In this document: one piece after another, positions 1 through 7,210 of the stretch | Layout: the number at the start of each line of letters is the position of its first letter | How positions within the stretch are numbered: the first letter of the stretch is position 1 | Position numbers and translations under genes: made by a program | Notes under the pieces: generated by a model | The model's input: the letters and a program-made list of their open reading frames with translations, nothing else | The model's database searches: none | Told to the model about the DNA's origin: nothing | Assembly: GCF_004348545.1 (NCBI RefSeq) | Contig: NZ_SMKL01000071.1 | Location: 1-32,097, forward strand | From: Jiangella ureilytica | GTDB lineage: Bacteria; Actinomycetota; Actinomycetes; Jiangellales; Jiangellaceae | DNA: 32,097 bases | Direction: 5' to 3'

Positions 1-7
1 GCCCGTT

Positions 8-103
8 CTTAGGCCGCGCGGGTGCGGTCAAGTCCAAGCGCCCCGACCCCGGCGGCGCGCAAGCACAGAGCGCGCGGACTTGAGGGCACCCGCGCGGCTT
101 AAG
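8..103. repeat. Large imperfect inverted repeat (28-nt arms)
   Basis: The arms at 8-35 and 76-103 are reverse complements at 25 of 28 positions (mismatches at the fifth base and at a GG/CC pair), separated by about 40 bases that contain a further GCGCC/GGCGC fold. It lies downstream of the minus-strand lipoprotein gene, so it could act as a transcription terminator or 3' processing structure. Neither side has a T tract, so a classical intrinsic terminator is not shown. It could also be the remnant of a small palindromic repeat element. The fold itself is clear; its role is inference. Confidence 0.6.
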
Positions 104-175
104 AGAATGGGCAGCAGGGGGACGGGGGAACCCAGCGCAACCACACCCAACCCCGGCGACCCCTCAGAAGGGCCG

Positions 176-556
176 TCAGAAACTCACGTTCACCGAGCAG
201 TCGGGGATCTCCTCGACCTGGGCGATCGCCTGGTCGTCCACGAACACGCCCAGCGACCCGGTGCACCCGGAGCTCGACAGCGTGCCGTCGAACTCGGCGC
301 GGACGTCGCGGCCGTCCACCGCCGTCCCCGTGCAGGACGCGTCGCCGGACAACGACGACCCGTCGCGGGTCAGGTCGGTCGAGCAGTCGGGGCCGCTCTC
401 CAGCGTCACCCCCGCGTCGGAGAGCTGCCGCGTGACGGCATCCTCCAGAGCCGTGGCCGCGAGGTCGTTGAGGCCCTGGTCGAGCTGTTCGGAGCACCCG
501 GTCAGCGTCAGGACGCCGGCGGAGAGCAGGACAATGGGGAGCAGGATTCGTCGCAC
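176..556 (-). CDS. Small secreted lipoprotein, DUF4333-like
   Basis: Predicted exported lipoprotein of 126 residues. The N-terminus has two arginines, a hydrophobic stretch and the lipobox LTGC, so after signal cleavage the cysteine would be lipidated and the protein held on the outer face of the membrane. The mature part has four further cysteines in a small beta-rich domain, which fits the actinobacterial DUF4333 type, but I base this on general appearance only. The GTG at 556 is preferred because the product then begins VRRILL directly before the signal peptide and AGGGT lies about nine bases upstream; an in-frame GTG at 574 would add six residues. The gene stands alone, with a long inverted repeat on its 3' side. 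Function unknown. Confidence 0.7.
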   Translation of the reverse strand: MRRILLPIVLLSAGVLTLTGCSEQLDQGLNDLAATALEDAVTRQLSDAGVTLESGPDCSTDLTRDGSSLSGDASCTGTAVDGRDVRAEFDGTLSSSGCTGSLGVFVDDQAIAQVEEIPDCSVNVSF

Positions 557-677
557 GGCGCCGACCCTACACACGGCACATTAAAACCTACTGACCCGCT
601 AGGCAATCTCAGGATACAAGACACTTATGCCCGAATGATGGACAGGCCATTCGCCAGCAGCGCGACTGCATGGCACG

Positions 678-773
678 ATGCTCTTCATGTTGTCCGTCAT
701 TCCACTGCTGCTGGTGAGTCGACGCCACGTCGACTACGGCCGCATGGACAGCATGCTCTGTCTGGCGTTCTGA
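678..773 (+). CDS. Short leader peptide (RRHVD type) upstream of nirA
   Basis: A short open frame that ends in LLVSRRHVDYGRMDSMLC followed by LAF and TGA at 771-773. Possible in-frame starts are ATG 678, ATG 687 and GTG 714; no good ribosome site precedes any of them, so leaderless translation from ATG 678 or 687 is possible. Short ORFs with the pattern RRHVDxxRxxSxxC are a known class of putative cis-acting leader peptides ahead of sulfur-assimilation genes in actinobacteria. The single cysteine codon near the end would let a ribosome sense charged tRNA-Cys. The position 118 bases before the sulfite reductase start, and the hairpin in between, fit this role. The family assignment is by pattern memory; the regulatory mechanism is inferred. 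Confidence 0.65.
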   Translation: MLFMLSVIPLLLVSRRHVDYGRMDSMLCLAF

Positions 774-791
774 CCGCCCCGCGCTCATCCA

Positions 792-814
792 GCCGGGCGC
801 GCGGTCGCGCCGGC
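792..814 (+). promoter_or_regulatory. Strong hairpin in the nirA leader
   Basis: GCCG (792-795) plus GCGCG (797-801) pair with CGCGC (806-810) plus CGGC (811-814), with one bulged G and a CGGT loop. It lies between the leader-peptide stop (773) and the nirA start (892). It could be the attenuating stem that leader translation controls. The rest of the 575-891 interval holds no other gene that I can support. Confidence 0.4.
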
Positions 815-891
815 GGGCACCCCGGACATCCCACACGCCGAAGAACCAGCGCGCACCGTGCGTCCCCGAACCCTCGAGGACTGCACTGCAC

Positions 892-2556
892 ATGTCTCCC
901 ACGCAGACGCCGGCCCCCAAGCGCCCCCGGGGCAACGGGCAGTGGGCCCTCGGCCACCTGGAGCCGCTGAACCCGAACGAGCGGACCAAGAAGGACGACG
1001 ACGGGCTCAACGTCCGCAAGCGCATCGAGACGATCTACAGCAAGCGCGGGTTCGCCAGCATCGACCCGCAGGACCTGCGCGGCCGGTTCCGCTGGTGGGG
1101 CCTCTACACGCAGCGCCGTCCCGGAATCCCCGGCGGCAAGACCGCCGTCCTCGAGCCGCACGAGCTCGACGACGAGTACTTCATGCTGCGGGTGCGCATC
1201 GACGGCGGTGCGCTCAGCCTCGAGCAGCTGCGGACGGTCGCGGAGATCTCGACCACGTACGCGCGCGACACCGCCGACGTCACCGACCGGCAGAACATCC
1301 AGCTGCACTGGATCCGGGTCGAGGACATGCCGGTCATCTGGGAGAAGCTCGAGGCGGTCGGCCTGAGCACCACGGAGGCCTGCGGCGACGTCCCGCGCGT
1401 CATCCTCGGCTCCCCCGTCGCCGGCATCAGCTCGGCCGAGGTGCTCGACCCCACCTGGGCCATCGACGAGATCCAGCGCCGCTACATCGGCTCGCCGGAG
1501 TTCTCGAACCTGCCGCGCAAGTTCAAGTCGGCCATCAGCGGGCTGCCCGACATCGTCCACGAGGCCAACGACATCGCGTTCGTCGGCGTGGACCACCCCG
1601 AGCACGGCCCGGGCCTCGACCTGTGGGTCGGCGGCGGGCTGTCGACGAACCCGAAGCTGGCGGTCCGGCTGGGCGCCTGGGTCCCGCTCGACGAGGCGCC
1701 CGAGGTGTGGGCCGGCGTCGTCGGGATCTTCCGCGACTACGGCTACCGCCGCCTGCGGCACCGCGCGCGGCTGAAGTTCCTCATCGACGACTGGGGCCCA
1801 GAGAGGTTCAGGGAAGTTCTCGAGAGCGACGAGTACCTCGGCCGTCGTCTCATCGACGGCCCGCCCCCGCCCGGGCACGTCGAGCCGATCGACCACGTCG
1901 GCGTGCACGAGCAGAAGGACGGCCGGTTCTACGTCGGCGTCGCGCCGCTGGTCGGCCGGGTCTCCGGCTCGATCCTCACCAAGCTGGCCGACGTCGTCGA
2001 GGCGCACGGATCGGGCCGGCTGCGCACGACACCGCACCAGAAACTCGTCATCCTCGACGTCGACGGCGACCAGGTCGAGTCATTGGTCACCGCACTCGAC
2101 GCCATCGGGCTGCAGGCCCGCCCCAGCGTGTTCCGGCGCAACACCATGGCCTGCACCGGCCTCGAGTACTGCAAGCTGGCCATCGTCGAGACCAAGCAGC
2201 TGGCCTTCGACACCGTCGGCGACCTCGAGCGGCGCCTCGCCGACCTGACGGCCGACATCGACGTGCCGATCTCGCTGCACATCAACGGCTGCCCGAACTC
2301 CTGCGCGCGCATCCAGGTCGCCGACATCGGCCTCAAGGGGCAGGTCGTCAAGGGTGAAGAGGGCTTCCAGGTCCACCTCGGCGGCGGGCTGGGCCTCGAC
2401 GCCGGCTTCGGCCGGAAGCTGCGCGGCCTCAAGGTGACGGCGGCGGAGCTGCCCGACTACGTGGAGCGCGTCGTCCGGCGCTTCGTCGAGCAGCGCACCG
2501 ACGGTGAGCGGTTCGCCCAGTGGGTGGCCCGCGCGGACGAGGACGCACTCCAGTGA
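892..2556 (+). CDS. nirA: Ferredoxin-dependent assimilatory sulfite reductase (NirA/SirA)
   Basis: Reduces sulfite to sulfide with six electrons from ferredoxin in the cytoplasm, using siroheme coupled to a [4Fe-4S] cluster. The 554 residues match the family length (about 560 in M. tuberculosis NirA). Cluster ligands are seen as CTGLEYC (C421, C427) and NGCPNSC (C467, C471). Tyr72 in GLYTQ and Cys164 in EACGD have the same 92-residue spacing as the Tyr69/Cys161 pair that marks M. tuberculosis NirA as a sulfite rather than nitrite reductase, so sulfite is the likely substrate. The ATG at 892 has GAGGAC about 11 bases upstream. It heads an operon with a zinc-ribbon protein, cysH and cysG, so the substrate supply (CysH) and the cofactor supply (CysG) are co-transcribed. 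Confidence 0.93.
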   Translation: MSPTQTPAPKRPRGNGQWALGHLEPLNPNERTKKDDDGLNVRKRIETIYSKRGFASIDPQDLRGRFRWWGLYTQRRPGIPGGKTAVLEPHELDDEYFMLRVRIDGGALSLEQLRTVAEISTTYARDTADVTDRQNIQLHWIRVEDMPVIWEKLEAVGLSTTEACGDVPRVILGSPVAGISSAEVLDPTWAIDEIQRRYIGSPEFSNLPRKFKSAISGLPDIVHEANDIAFVGVDHPEHGPGLDLWVGGGLSTNPKLAVRLGAWVPLDEAPEVWAGVVGIFRDYGYRRLRHRARLKFLIDDWGPERFREVLESDEYLGRRLIDGPPPPGHVEPIDHVGVHEQKDGRFYVGVAPLVGRVSGSILTKLADVVEAHGSGRLRTTPHQKLVILDVDGDQVESLVTALDAIGLQARPSVFRRNTMACTGLEYCKLAIVETKQLAFDTVGDLERRLADLTADIDVPISLHINGCPNSCARIQVADIGLKGQVVKGEEGFQVHLGGGLGLDAGFGRKLRGLKVTAAELPDYVERVVRRFVEQRTDGERFAQWVARADEDALQ

Positions 2557-2572
2557 GGACGGCGAACTAGAC

Positions 2573-2785
2573 ATGGCCGAGACCAGGGCCGCGATCATGC
2601 ACTGCCCGTTCTGCGCGGAGGAGGACCTCTTTCCCGCGCTCGAGGCACGCGCCTCCGCCGAGAGCGGGAGTGTGGCTGTGGAGCCGCACGGCGCGTGGGA
2701 GTGCCGGTCCTGTCTGCGGGTCTTCTCGGTGAAACTGCTCGGCCTTTCCACCAGTGGCCTCTCGACCAGAAGGAGCGCAGAATGA
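2573..2785 (+). CDS. Small zinc-ribbon protein of the sulfite operon
   Basis: A 70-residue protein with CPFC near the N-terminus and CRSC about 30 residues later, a likely four-cysteine zinc-binding ribbon. The ATG at 2573 is chosen because it puts the CPFC motif close to the N-terminus, and GGACGG lies upstream, just after the nirA stop at 2556. Its TGA overlaps the cysH ATG by four bases (ATGA), which implies translational coupling. Small proteins of this kind sit between the sulfite and APS reductase genes in other actinomycetes, but no biochemical role is known to me. An electron-transfer or metal-handling role in sulfite reduction is possible and unproven. Confidence 0.8.
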   Translation: MAETRAAIMHCPFCAEEDLFPALEARASAESGSVAVEPHGAWECRSCLRVFSVKLLGLSTSGLSTRRSAE

Positions 2786-3477
2786 CCCTCTGCCCGACGA
2801 ACTCCCTCGAGGCACTCGCGCTGGACGCCGCGCGCAACCTGGAGGACGCCTCCGCCGGCGAGATCGTCCGCTGGGCGCACGAGACCTTCGGCGAGCGGTT
2901 CGCCATCACCGCCTCCATGGCCGACGGTGTTCTCTCGCACGTCGCGTCGACGGCGGTGCCGGGCATCAAGGTGCTCTTCCTCGACACCGGCTACCACTTC
3001 GCCGAGACCATCGGCACGCGCGACGCCATCGCCGCCACGTACGACGTCGAGGTCGAGACGATCACGCACCCGCTGCGGGTCCCGGAGCACGAGGCCGAGT
3101 ACGGCAAGCTCTACGAGATCGACTCCGACCTGTGCTGCGCCATCCGCAAGGTCTGGCCGCTCGACCGCGCCCTGAAGCCGTACGACGCCTGGGCCGGCGG
3201 CGTCCGCCGTTCCGAGTCGCCCAGCCGCGCCGCCACCCCCGTCGTCGCCTGGGACCCCAAGCGCGGCAAGGTGAAGGTGAACCCGCTGGCCACCTGGACC
3301 GACGAGCAGGTCGACGCCTACGTCGAGCAGCACAACATCCTGGTCAACCCGCTGCGTGAGCTCGGCTTCCTGTCCATCGGGTGCGAGCCGTGCACCCGCC
3401 CCGTCGCACCGGGCGAGGACGCGCGCGCCGGGCGCTGGTCCGGCTCGTCGAAGACCGAGTGCGGGATCAACATCTGA
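2782..3477 (+). CDS. cysH: Adenylyl-sulfate (APS) reductase
   Basis: Thioredoxin-dependent reduction of adenosine 5'-phosphosulfate to sulfite and AMP, the step before NirA. The 231-residue protein has the PP-loop-type N-terminus, Cys118-Cys119 in DLCCAIRK and Cys201-x2-Cys204 in CEPC. This CC...CxxC pattern binds a [4Fe-4S] cluster and marks APS reductases rather than PAPS reductases. The catalytic cysteine is Cys227 in the C-terminal ECGIN; the commoner ending is ECGLH, so the tail is slightly divergent and stops one residue later. The ATG at 2782 is preceded by AAGGAG and overlaps the previous stop by four bases. The sulfate-activation genes (cysD/cysN) are not in the window. Confidence 0.93.
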   Translation: MTLCPTNSLEALALDAARNLEDASAGEIVRWAHETFGERFAITASMADGVLSHVASTAVPGIKVLFLDTGYHFAETIGTRDAIAATYDVEVETITHPLRVPEHEAEYGKLYEIDSDLCCAIRKVWPLDRALKPYDAWAGGVRRSESPSRAATPVVAWDPKRGKVKVNPLATWTDEQVDAYVEQHNILVNPLRELGFLSIGCEPCTRPVAPGEDARAGRWSGSSKTECGINI

Positions 3478-4658
3478 TGTACCCGCTGCAGCTGGACGTC
3501 GCCGGCCGGCGGGTCGTCGTGGTCGGCGGCGGGCCGGTCGCGTCCCGCCGCACGCACCCGCTCGTCGACTCCGGCGCCGAGGTGCACCTGGTCGCGCCGT
3601 ACCTGTGCGAGCCGCTGGCCGAGCTGGTCGCGGCCGGCCGGGTCACGTGGTCGCCGCGCGACTACGCACACGGCGACCTCGACGGCGCCTGGCTCGTGCA
3701 CACCGCCACCGGCGACCCACGGGTCGACGACGCCGTCGCGGCGGCCGCCGACGCCCAGCGCACCTGGTGCGTCCGCGCCGACGACGCCGCCCGCTCGGCC
3801 GCGTGGACCCCGGCGGTCGCCCGGGTCGGCGACGTCCTGGTCGCCGTGACGGCCGGCGGCGACCCGCGCCGCGCGGTCCGGCTGCGCAACGCCGTGCAGA
3901 CCGCACTGGAGACCGGCGACCTCCCGCTGCGCCGCACCCGGCAGGGGGAACGACGGGGGCAGGTCGCCCTCGTGGGCGGCGGCCCCGGGCATCCCGGGCT
4001 CATCACGACCCGCGGGCGCCAGCTGCTGGCCGCGGCCGACGTCGTCGTGGTCGACCGGCTGGCGCCGCGCGCGCTGCTGGCCGAGCTGGACGACGACGTC
4101 GAGGTCATCGACGTCGGCAAGACGCCCGGCCACCACCCGGTCCCCCAGCACGAGATCAACCGGCTGCTCGTCGAGCACGCCCGAGCCGGCAAGCAGGTCG
4201 TCCGTCTCAAGGGCGGCGACCCGTTCGTGCTGGGCCGCGGCGGCGAGGAGGCGGCCGCCTGCCGGGCCGCGGGCGTCGCCGTCGAAGTCGTCCCCGGCGT
4301 CACCAGCGCCGTCGCCGTGCCCGCGTCCGTCGGCATCCCCGTCACGCACCGCGGGCTGGCCAAGCAGTTCACCGTCGTCTCCGGGCACGAGGGCCTCGAC
4401 TGGGCCAACCTCGCCGGCACCGAGGGCACCCTCGTCTTCCTCATGGGCGTCAGCCTGCTCGCCGACACCGCCGCCCAGCTCGTTGCGCACGGCATGGACC
4501 CGGACACCCCGGCCGCCGTCGTCGAGGACGGCTTCGGCCCCCGGCAGCGGGTCACGACAGCGCCGCTGTCGGGCATCGCGCGCGCGGCCGCCGAAGCGGG
4601 CGCCGAGCCCCCCGCCGTCATCGTCGTCGGCGACGTGGCCGGGCTCGCGACCGCCTGA
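3477..4658 (+). CDS. cysG: Siroheme synthase: precorrin-2 dehydrogenase fused to uroporphyrinogen-III C-methyltransferase
   Basis: Converts uroporphyrinogen III to precorrin-2 by two SAM-dependent methylations, then oxidises it to sirohydrochlorin, and possibly inserts iron, giving the siroheme of NirA. The 393-residue protein has an N-terminal Rossmann domain with VVGGGPVASRR (residues 15-25) for NAD, then a C-terminal methyltransferase with VGGGPGHPG (166-174), RLKGGDPFVLGRGGEEA (243-259) and PGVTSAVAVPASVGIPVTHRG (near 273-293). E. coli CysG is about 457 residues; the shortfall falls between the two domains, where the dimerisation segment would be, so ferrochelatase activity may be weak or supplied elsewhere. 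The ATG at 3477 overlaps the cysH TGA by one base, so the two are coupled. Confidence 0.9.
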   Translation: MYPLQLDVAGRRVVVVGGGPVASRRTHPLVDSGAEVHLVAPYLCEPLAELVAAGRVTWSPRDYAHGDLDGAWLVHTATGDPRVDDAVAAAADAQRTWCVRADDAARSAAWTPAVARVGDVLVAVTAGGDPRRAVRLRNAVQTALETGDLPLRRTRQGERRGQVALVGGGPGHPGLITTRGRQLLAAADVVVVDRLAPRALLAELDDDVEVIDVGKTPGHHPVPQHEINRLLVEHARAGKQVVRLKGGDPFVLGRGGEEAAACRAAGVAVEVVPGVTSAVAVPASVGIPVTHRGLAKQFTVVSGHEGLDWANLAGTEGTLVFLMGVSLLADTAAQLVAHGMDPDTPAAVVEDGFGPRQRVTTAPLSGIARAAAEAGAEPPAVIVVGDVAGLATA

Positions 4659-4668
4659 GACCGCAGCC

Positions 4669-4691
4669 CGGCCGGCCGCACCCGCCGGCCG
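4669..4691 (+). terminator. GC-rich hairpin after cysG
   Basis: CGGCCGG at 4669-4675 can pair with CCGGCCG at 4685-4691 around a nine-base loop, 11 bases after the cysG stop. No T tract follows, so it is only a candidate terminator for the sulfite operon. The arms are self-complementary, which also allows other folds. Confidence 0.3.
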
Positions 4692-4698
4692 CTTCGCC

Positions 4699-4809
4699 AT
4701 GAGCACCCAGACGCATCACCTCGCCCTGGGCCGGGGTGGTGCGTGGTGGTGGTCATGGCAAAACGGGCGAATACCGCCATTTTCGGATGCGACCCTGTCG
4801 CAGCTGTAA
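4699..4809 (+). CDS. Putative tryptophan-rich leader peptide (WWWSW)
   Basis: A 36-codon frame starting MSTQTHHLALG and containing GGAWWWSWQNG. Four tryptophan codons lie at 4744-4752 and 4756-4758, and the stop is TAA at 4807-4809. Runs of Trp codons in a short free-standing ORF are the mark of trp attenuator leaders; Streptomyces trp leaders carry WWW. The RNA has a hairpin that pairs 4711-4720 with 4735-4744 just before the Trp codons, and ATGGC (4755-4759) can pair with GCCAT (4776-4780), which is followed by TTT. No trp biosynthesis gene follows in this window: the next gene is an F420-type oxidoreductase 215 bases on. I see no ribosome site. The leader call is inferred from composition and architecture. 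Confidence 0.5.
   Translation: MSTQTHHLALGRGGAWWWSWQNGRIPPFSDATLSQL
4711..4744 (+). promoter_or_regulatory. Hairpin overlapping the Trp leader ORF
   Basis: ACGCATCACC (4711-4720) pairs with GGTGGTGCGT (4735-4744) over ten positions with one G-U pair; the second arm ends on the first base of the first Trp codon. A ribosome stalled at the Trp codons would keep this stem open. This is the structure expected of an attenuator, but function is inferred. Confidence 0.45.
4755..4783 (+). terminator. Candidate attenuator stem followed by TTTT
   Basis: ATGGC (4755-4759) pairs with GCCAT (4776-4780), or alternatively GGCG (4766-4769) pairs with CGCC (4775-4778), directly ahead of TTTT (4780-4783). The stem is short. 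Two further perfect small stems follow at 4788-4802 (TGCGAC/GTCGCA) and 4835-4850 (ATGCCG/CGGCAT), so the whole 4711-4850 leader is unusually structured. Confidence 0.3.
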
Positions 4810-4872
4810 CACGCCCTTTACATACGCCTGTGACATGCCGCGATCGGCATCGAGGACTGGAGCGCACACCCC

Positions 4873-4900
4873 TTGACGTGAAGATTGGATCCTGTATCTT
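4873..4900 (+). promoter_or_regulatory. Promoter of the LLM/tct operon with overlapping inverted repeat
   Basis: TTGACG (4873-4878) and TATCTT (4895-4900) are separated by 16 bases, a good housekeeping-type promoter 124 bases before the LLM gene. A perfect inverted repeat TGAAGAT (4879-4885) / ATCTTCA (4896-4902) with a ten-base spacer overlaps the -10 element and is a likely operator for a repressor. TATCTTCAAT at 4895-4904 recurs, with one change, in the promoter of the convergent aldolase gene at 11390-11399. Confidence 0.6.
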
Positions 4901-5023
4901 CAATCGACATACGTCCAGGGTTGCCTGGTCGCCACAAGCCGGCCGGCTGCGGGCTGAGCACACTCGTCCGCAGCCGGCCGAGTCACACACGGTCGACGTC
5001 GGCACGACTCACGGGAGCGGTTG

Positions 5024-6049
5024 ATGGCCAAGATCTCTTTCGGTATCCGGGTGCCCAATTCGGGCCCGCTGTCCGGTGTCGAGAACATCGTCCGGACGGC
5101 GCAGACGGCCGAGGAGCTGGGCTTCGACTCGATCTTCGTGCACGACCACGTGGTGTGGAGCACCGAGATGCACCGGCACCACATCTCCTCGGGGGCGCAC
5201 GAGGCCCTGGCTGACGACCAGTCGGCGGACTTCTACGAGGCGCTCACCGTGATCGGCTACCTCGCCGCGGTCACCAGCCGCGTGCAGATCGGCGTCGCCT
5301 GCCTGGTCATGCCGACGCGCAACCCGATCTACGCCGCCAAGCAGCTGGCCACCCTCGACCACCTCAGCAACGGCCGGCTCATCGCCGGCGTCGGCCTCGG
5401 CTCGAAGGCCAGCCAGTCGTCGAACGAGTTCGAGGTGTTCGAGGTCGACTTCAAGAAGCGGGCGAGCCTCACCGACGAGTACATCGACGCCATGCGGGCC
5501 ATCTGGACCCAGCCGCTCGCGACCTATCACGGCAAGCACATCAACTTCGACGACGCCGAGATCTACCCGAAGCCGCTGCAGCAGCCGAACCCGCCCATCT
5601 GGGTCGGCGGCTGGACCGACTTCGCCGCACGCCGCACGGGCCGCGTCGGCGACGGCTGGGTGCCCGGCTGGCTCTCGCCGAAGGAGATGGCCCGCGGCGC
5701 GGAGATCGTCCGCGAGACCGCCACCGAGCACGGCCGCGACCCCGAGGCGATCACCATCGCCGTCGAGAAGCTCGCCGTCATCAAGCGCGACCGCGACGCC
5801 GCCCTGGAGCGCGCGATCCCCACGGTCCGCACCAGCAGCACGACGTACGAGCGCGATGTCGACGACATCTCGTTCGCGCTCGACCGGCACATCTTCGGCT
5901 CGGTCGACGACGTGAAGAGGCGGGTGGAGGAGTTCGTCGAAGCGGGCGTGACCCACTTCGAGCTCAAGCTCATCTACCCGTCGATCGACGATCTCGAGGA
6001 CCAGATGACCCTCTGGGCCGACGAGATCCTGCCGCTCTACCGGGACTGA
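5024..6049 (+). CDS. LLM-class (F420- or flavin-dependent) oxidoreductase
   Basis: A 341-residue luciferase-like TIM-barrel protein of the bacterial luciferase-like monooxygenase superfamily. It has the family signatures: an N-terminal FGIRVPNSGP strand, EELGFDSIFVHDH, a central RNPIYAAKQLATLDHLSNGRL segment with GVGLGSK following it, and PNPPIWVGGWTDFAARR before the C-terminal helices. Such enzymes use F420H2 or FMNH2 for hydride transfer or oxygenation; the lack of an obvious flavin reductase nearby favours F420 but does not prove it. The ATG at 5024 has GGGAG six bases upstream; a TTG one codon earlier is a poorer choice. First gene of an operon with tctC, tctA-tctB and an MFS exporter, so it probably acts on the imported organic acid. 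The substrate cannot be told from sequence. Confidence 0.85.
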   Translation: MAKISFGIRVPNSGPLSGVENIVRTAQTAEELGFDSIFVHDHVVWSTEMHRHHISSGAHEALADDQSADFYEALTVIGYLAAVTSRVQIGVACLVMPTRNPIYAAKQLATLDHLSNGRLIAGVGLGSKASQSSNEFEVFEVDFKKRASLTDEYIDAMRAIWTQPLATYHGKHINFDDAEIYPKPLQQPNPPIWVGGWTDFAARRTGRVGDGWVPGWLSPKEMARGAEIVRETATEHGRDPEAITIAVEKLAVIKRDRDAALERAIPTVRTSSTTYERDVDDISFALDRHIFGSVDDVKRRVEEFVEAGVTHFELKLIYPSIDDLEDQMTLWADEILPLYRD

Positions 6050-6128
6050 CACCGTCGGCCGGCGGACGCGGCACCCCCAAGACCCCGGAGTTCGTTCGTA
6101 CATCCCAGCTGAAGGATTGGACGAGTTC

Positions 6129-7166
6129 ATGTCCCGAACCACACCCCAGCCGCCGCGCCGCCGTCGCGCGGCGCTCGCGGCCGCGCTCGCCGTCGCCGCC
6201 CCGCTGGTCCTCGCCGCGTGCGGCGGCGACGACACCGCGGCCAGCTCCGAGGACGAGTCCTGGGAACCCGACCGCGACATCGAGTGGATCGTGCCCTACA
6301 CGCCTGGTGGCGGCTTCGACACCTACTCGCGCGGCATCGCCGAGGTCATGCAGGCCGGCCACCTGCCCGACGGTGTCAACATCGTCGTCCGCAACTCTCC
6401 CCCGCTGCCCCAGGGCATCGCCTCGATGTTCAACGCCGACCCGGACGGCTACACGATCGGCATCCTGCCGATGCCCGCCGCGATCGCGCAGGAGATCCAG
6501 GAGCCCGACCTCGCGCAGTGGACCACCAGCGAGTTCACCGTCCTCGGCCAGGTCGACGAGAACGGCTACGTCGTCTATGTGCCGGCCGACTCCGAGTTCG
6601 AGACCATCGAGGACCTCATCGCGGCCCAGGACATCCGGGCCATCACGGTCGAGGAGGGCTCGTCGTCCGCGCTGGCCGGCCTCGCCACCATCCAGGCGCT
6701 CGAGCTCGACGCCGACGTCACCTACGGCGCCGAGGGCTCGGCCGAGGTCGTGACGGCGGCCCTGCGCGGCGACGCCGACTTCTTCGTCTACGGCAGCACG
6801 GACCTCGTCGGGTTCGTCGAGTCCGGCGACATCCGCCCGCTCATGTACCTGGGCACCGAGGACCAGCTGCCCGACTCCGTCGAGTGGCTGCAGGACGTGC
6901 CGACCGCCGAGGAGGCCGGGTTCCCGGAGCTCGCCGGCGCCGTCACCGAGCTGCGTGTCATCGTCGCGCCGCCGGACCTGCCGGAGCCCGTCGCCGAGTA
7001 CCTGCGCACCGCACTGGCCGAGACCATGGCCGACGAGGAGTTCGTCACCTGGGCCGAGGAGGCCGGCCGGCCGATCGTCCCGCGGACCGCCGAGGAGACC
7101 GAGGCGGCCATCGCGGATCAGATCACGCAGATGGAGGAACTCGTCCCGCAACTGGCCGACGGCTGA
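6129..7166 (+). CDS. tctC: TctC/Bug-type solute-binding lipoprotein of a tripartite tricarboxylate transporter
   Basis: Extracytoplasmic substrate-binding component of a TTT-family carrier. The 345-residue product has a basic N-terminus (RRRR), a hydrophobic stretch and the lipobox LAAC with Cys31, so it is a membrane-anchored lipoprotein, as expected in a Gram-positive cell. The mature part starts with the Bug-family phrase IEWIVPYTPGGGFDTYSRG, followed by GYTIGILPMP and the DFFVYGSTD and PTAEEAGFPEL segments typical of the two-lobed fold. The ATG at 6129 is 12 bases from GAAGGA; an in-frame TTG at 6117 abuts that site and is unlikely. The next gene encodes the membrane partner, 44 bases on. 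The ligand is probably a carboxylate; which one is not known. Confidence 0.9.
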   Translation: MSRTTPQPPRRRRAALAAALAVAAPLVLAACGGDDTAASSEDESWEPDRDIEWIVPYTPGGGFDTYSRGIAEVMQAGHLPDGVNIVVRNSPPLPQGIASMFNADPDGYTIGILPMPAAIAQEIQEPDLAQWTTSEFTVLGQVDENGYVVYVPADSEFETIEDLIAAQDIRAITVEEGSSSALAGLATIQALELDADVTYGAEGSAEVVTAALRGDADFFVYGSTDLVGFVESGDIRPLMYLGTEDQLPDSVEWLQDVPTAEEAGFPELAGAVTELRVIVAPPDLPEPVAEYLRTALAETMADEEFVTWAEEAGRPIVPRTAEETEAAIADQITQMEELVPQLADG

Positions 7167-7210
7167 CGGATCGGGCCGCGCTCCGGCGCGCCTGACAGGA
7201 GGTTTGGCTC

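Noticed and set aside
4731-4758. GGT-rich run as a simple-sequence repeat
   Set aside because: The GGT run is short and interrupted by GCG and TCA; it is better explained as the Trp codons and paired arm of the leader structure.
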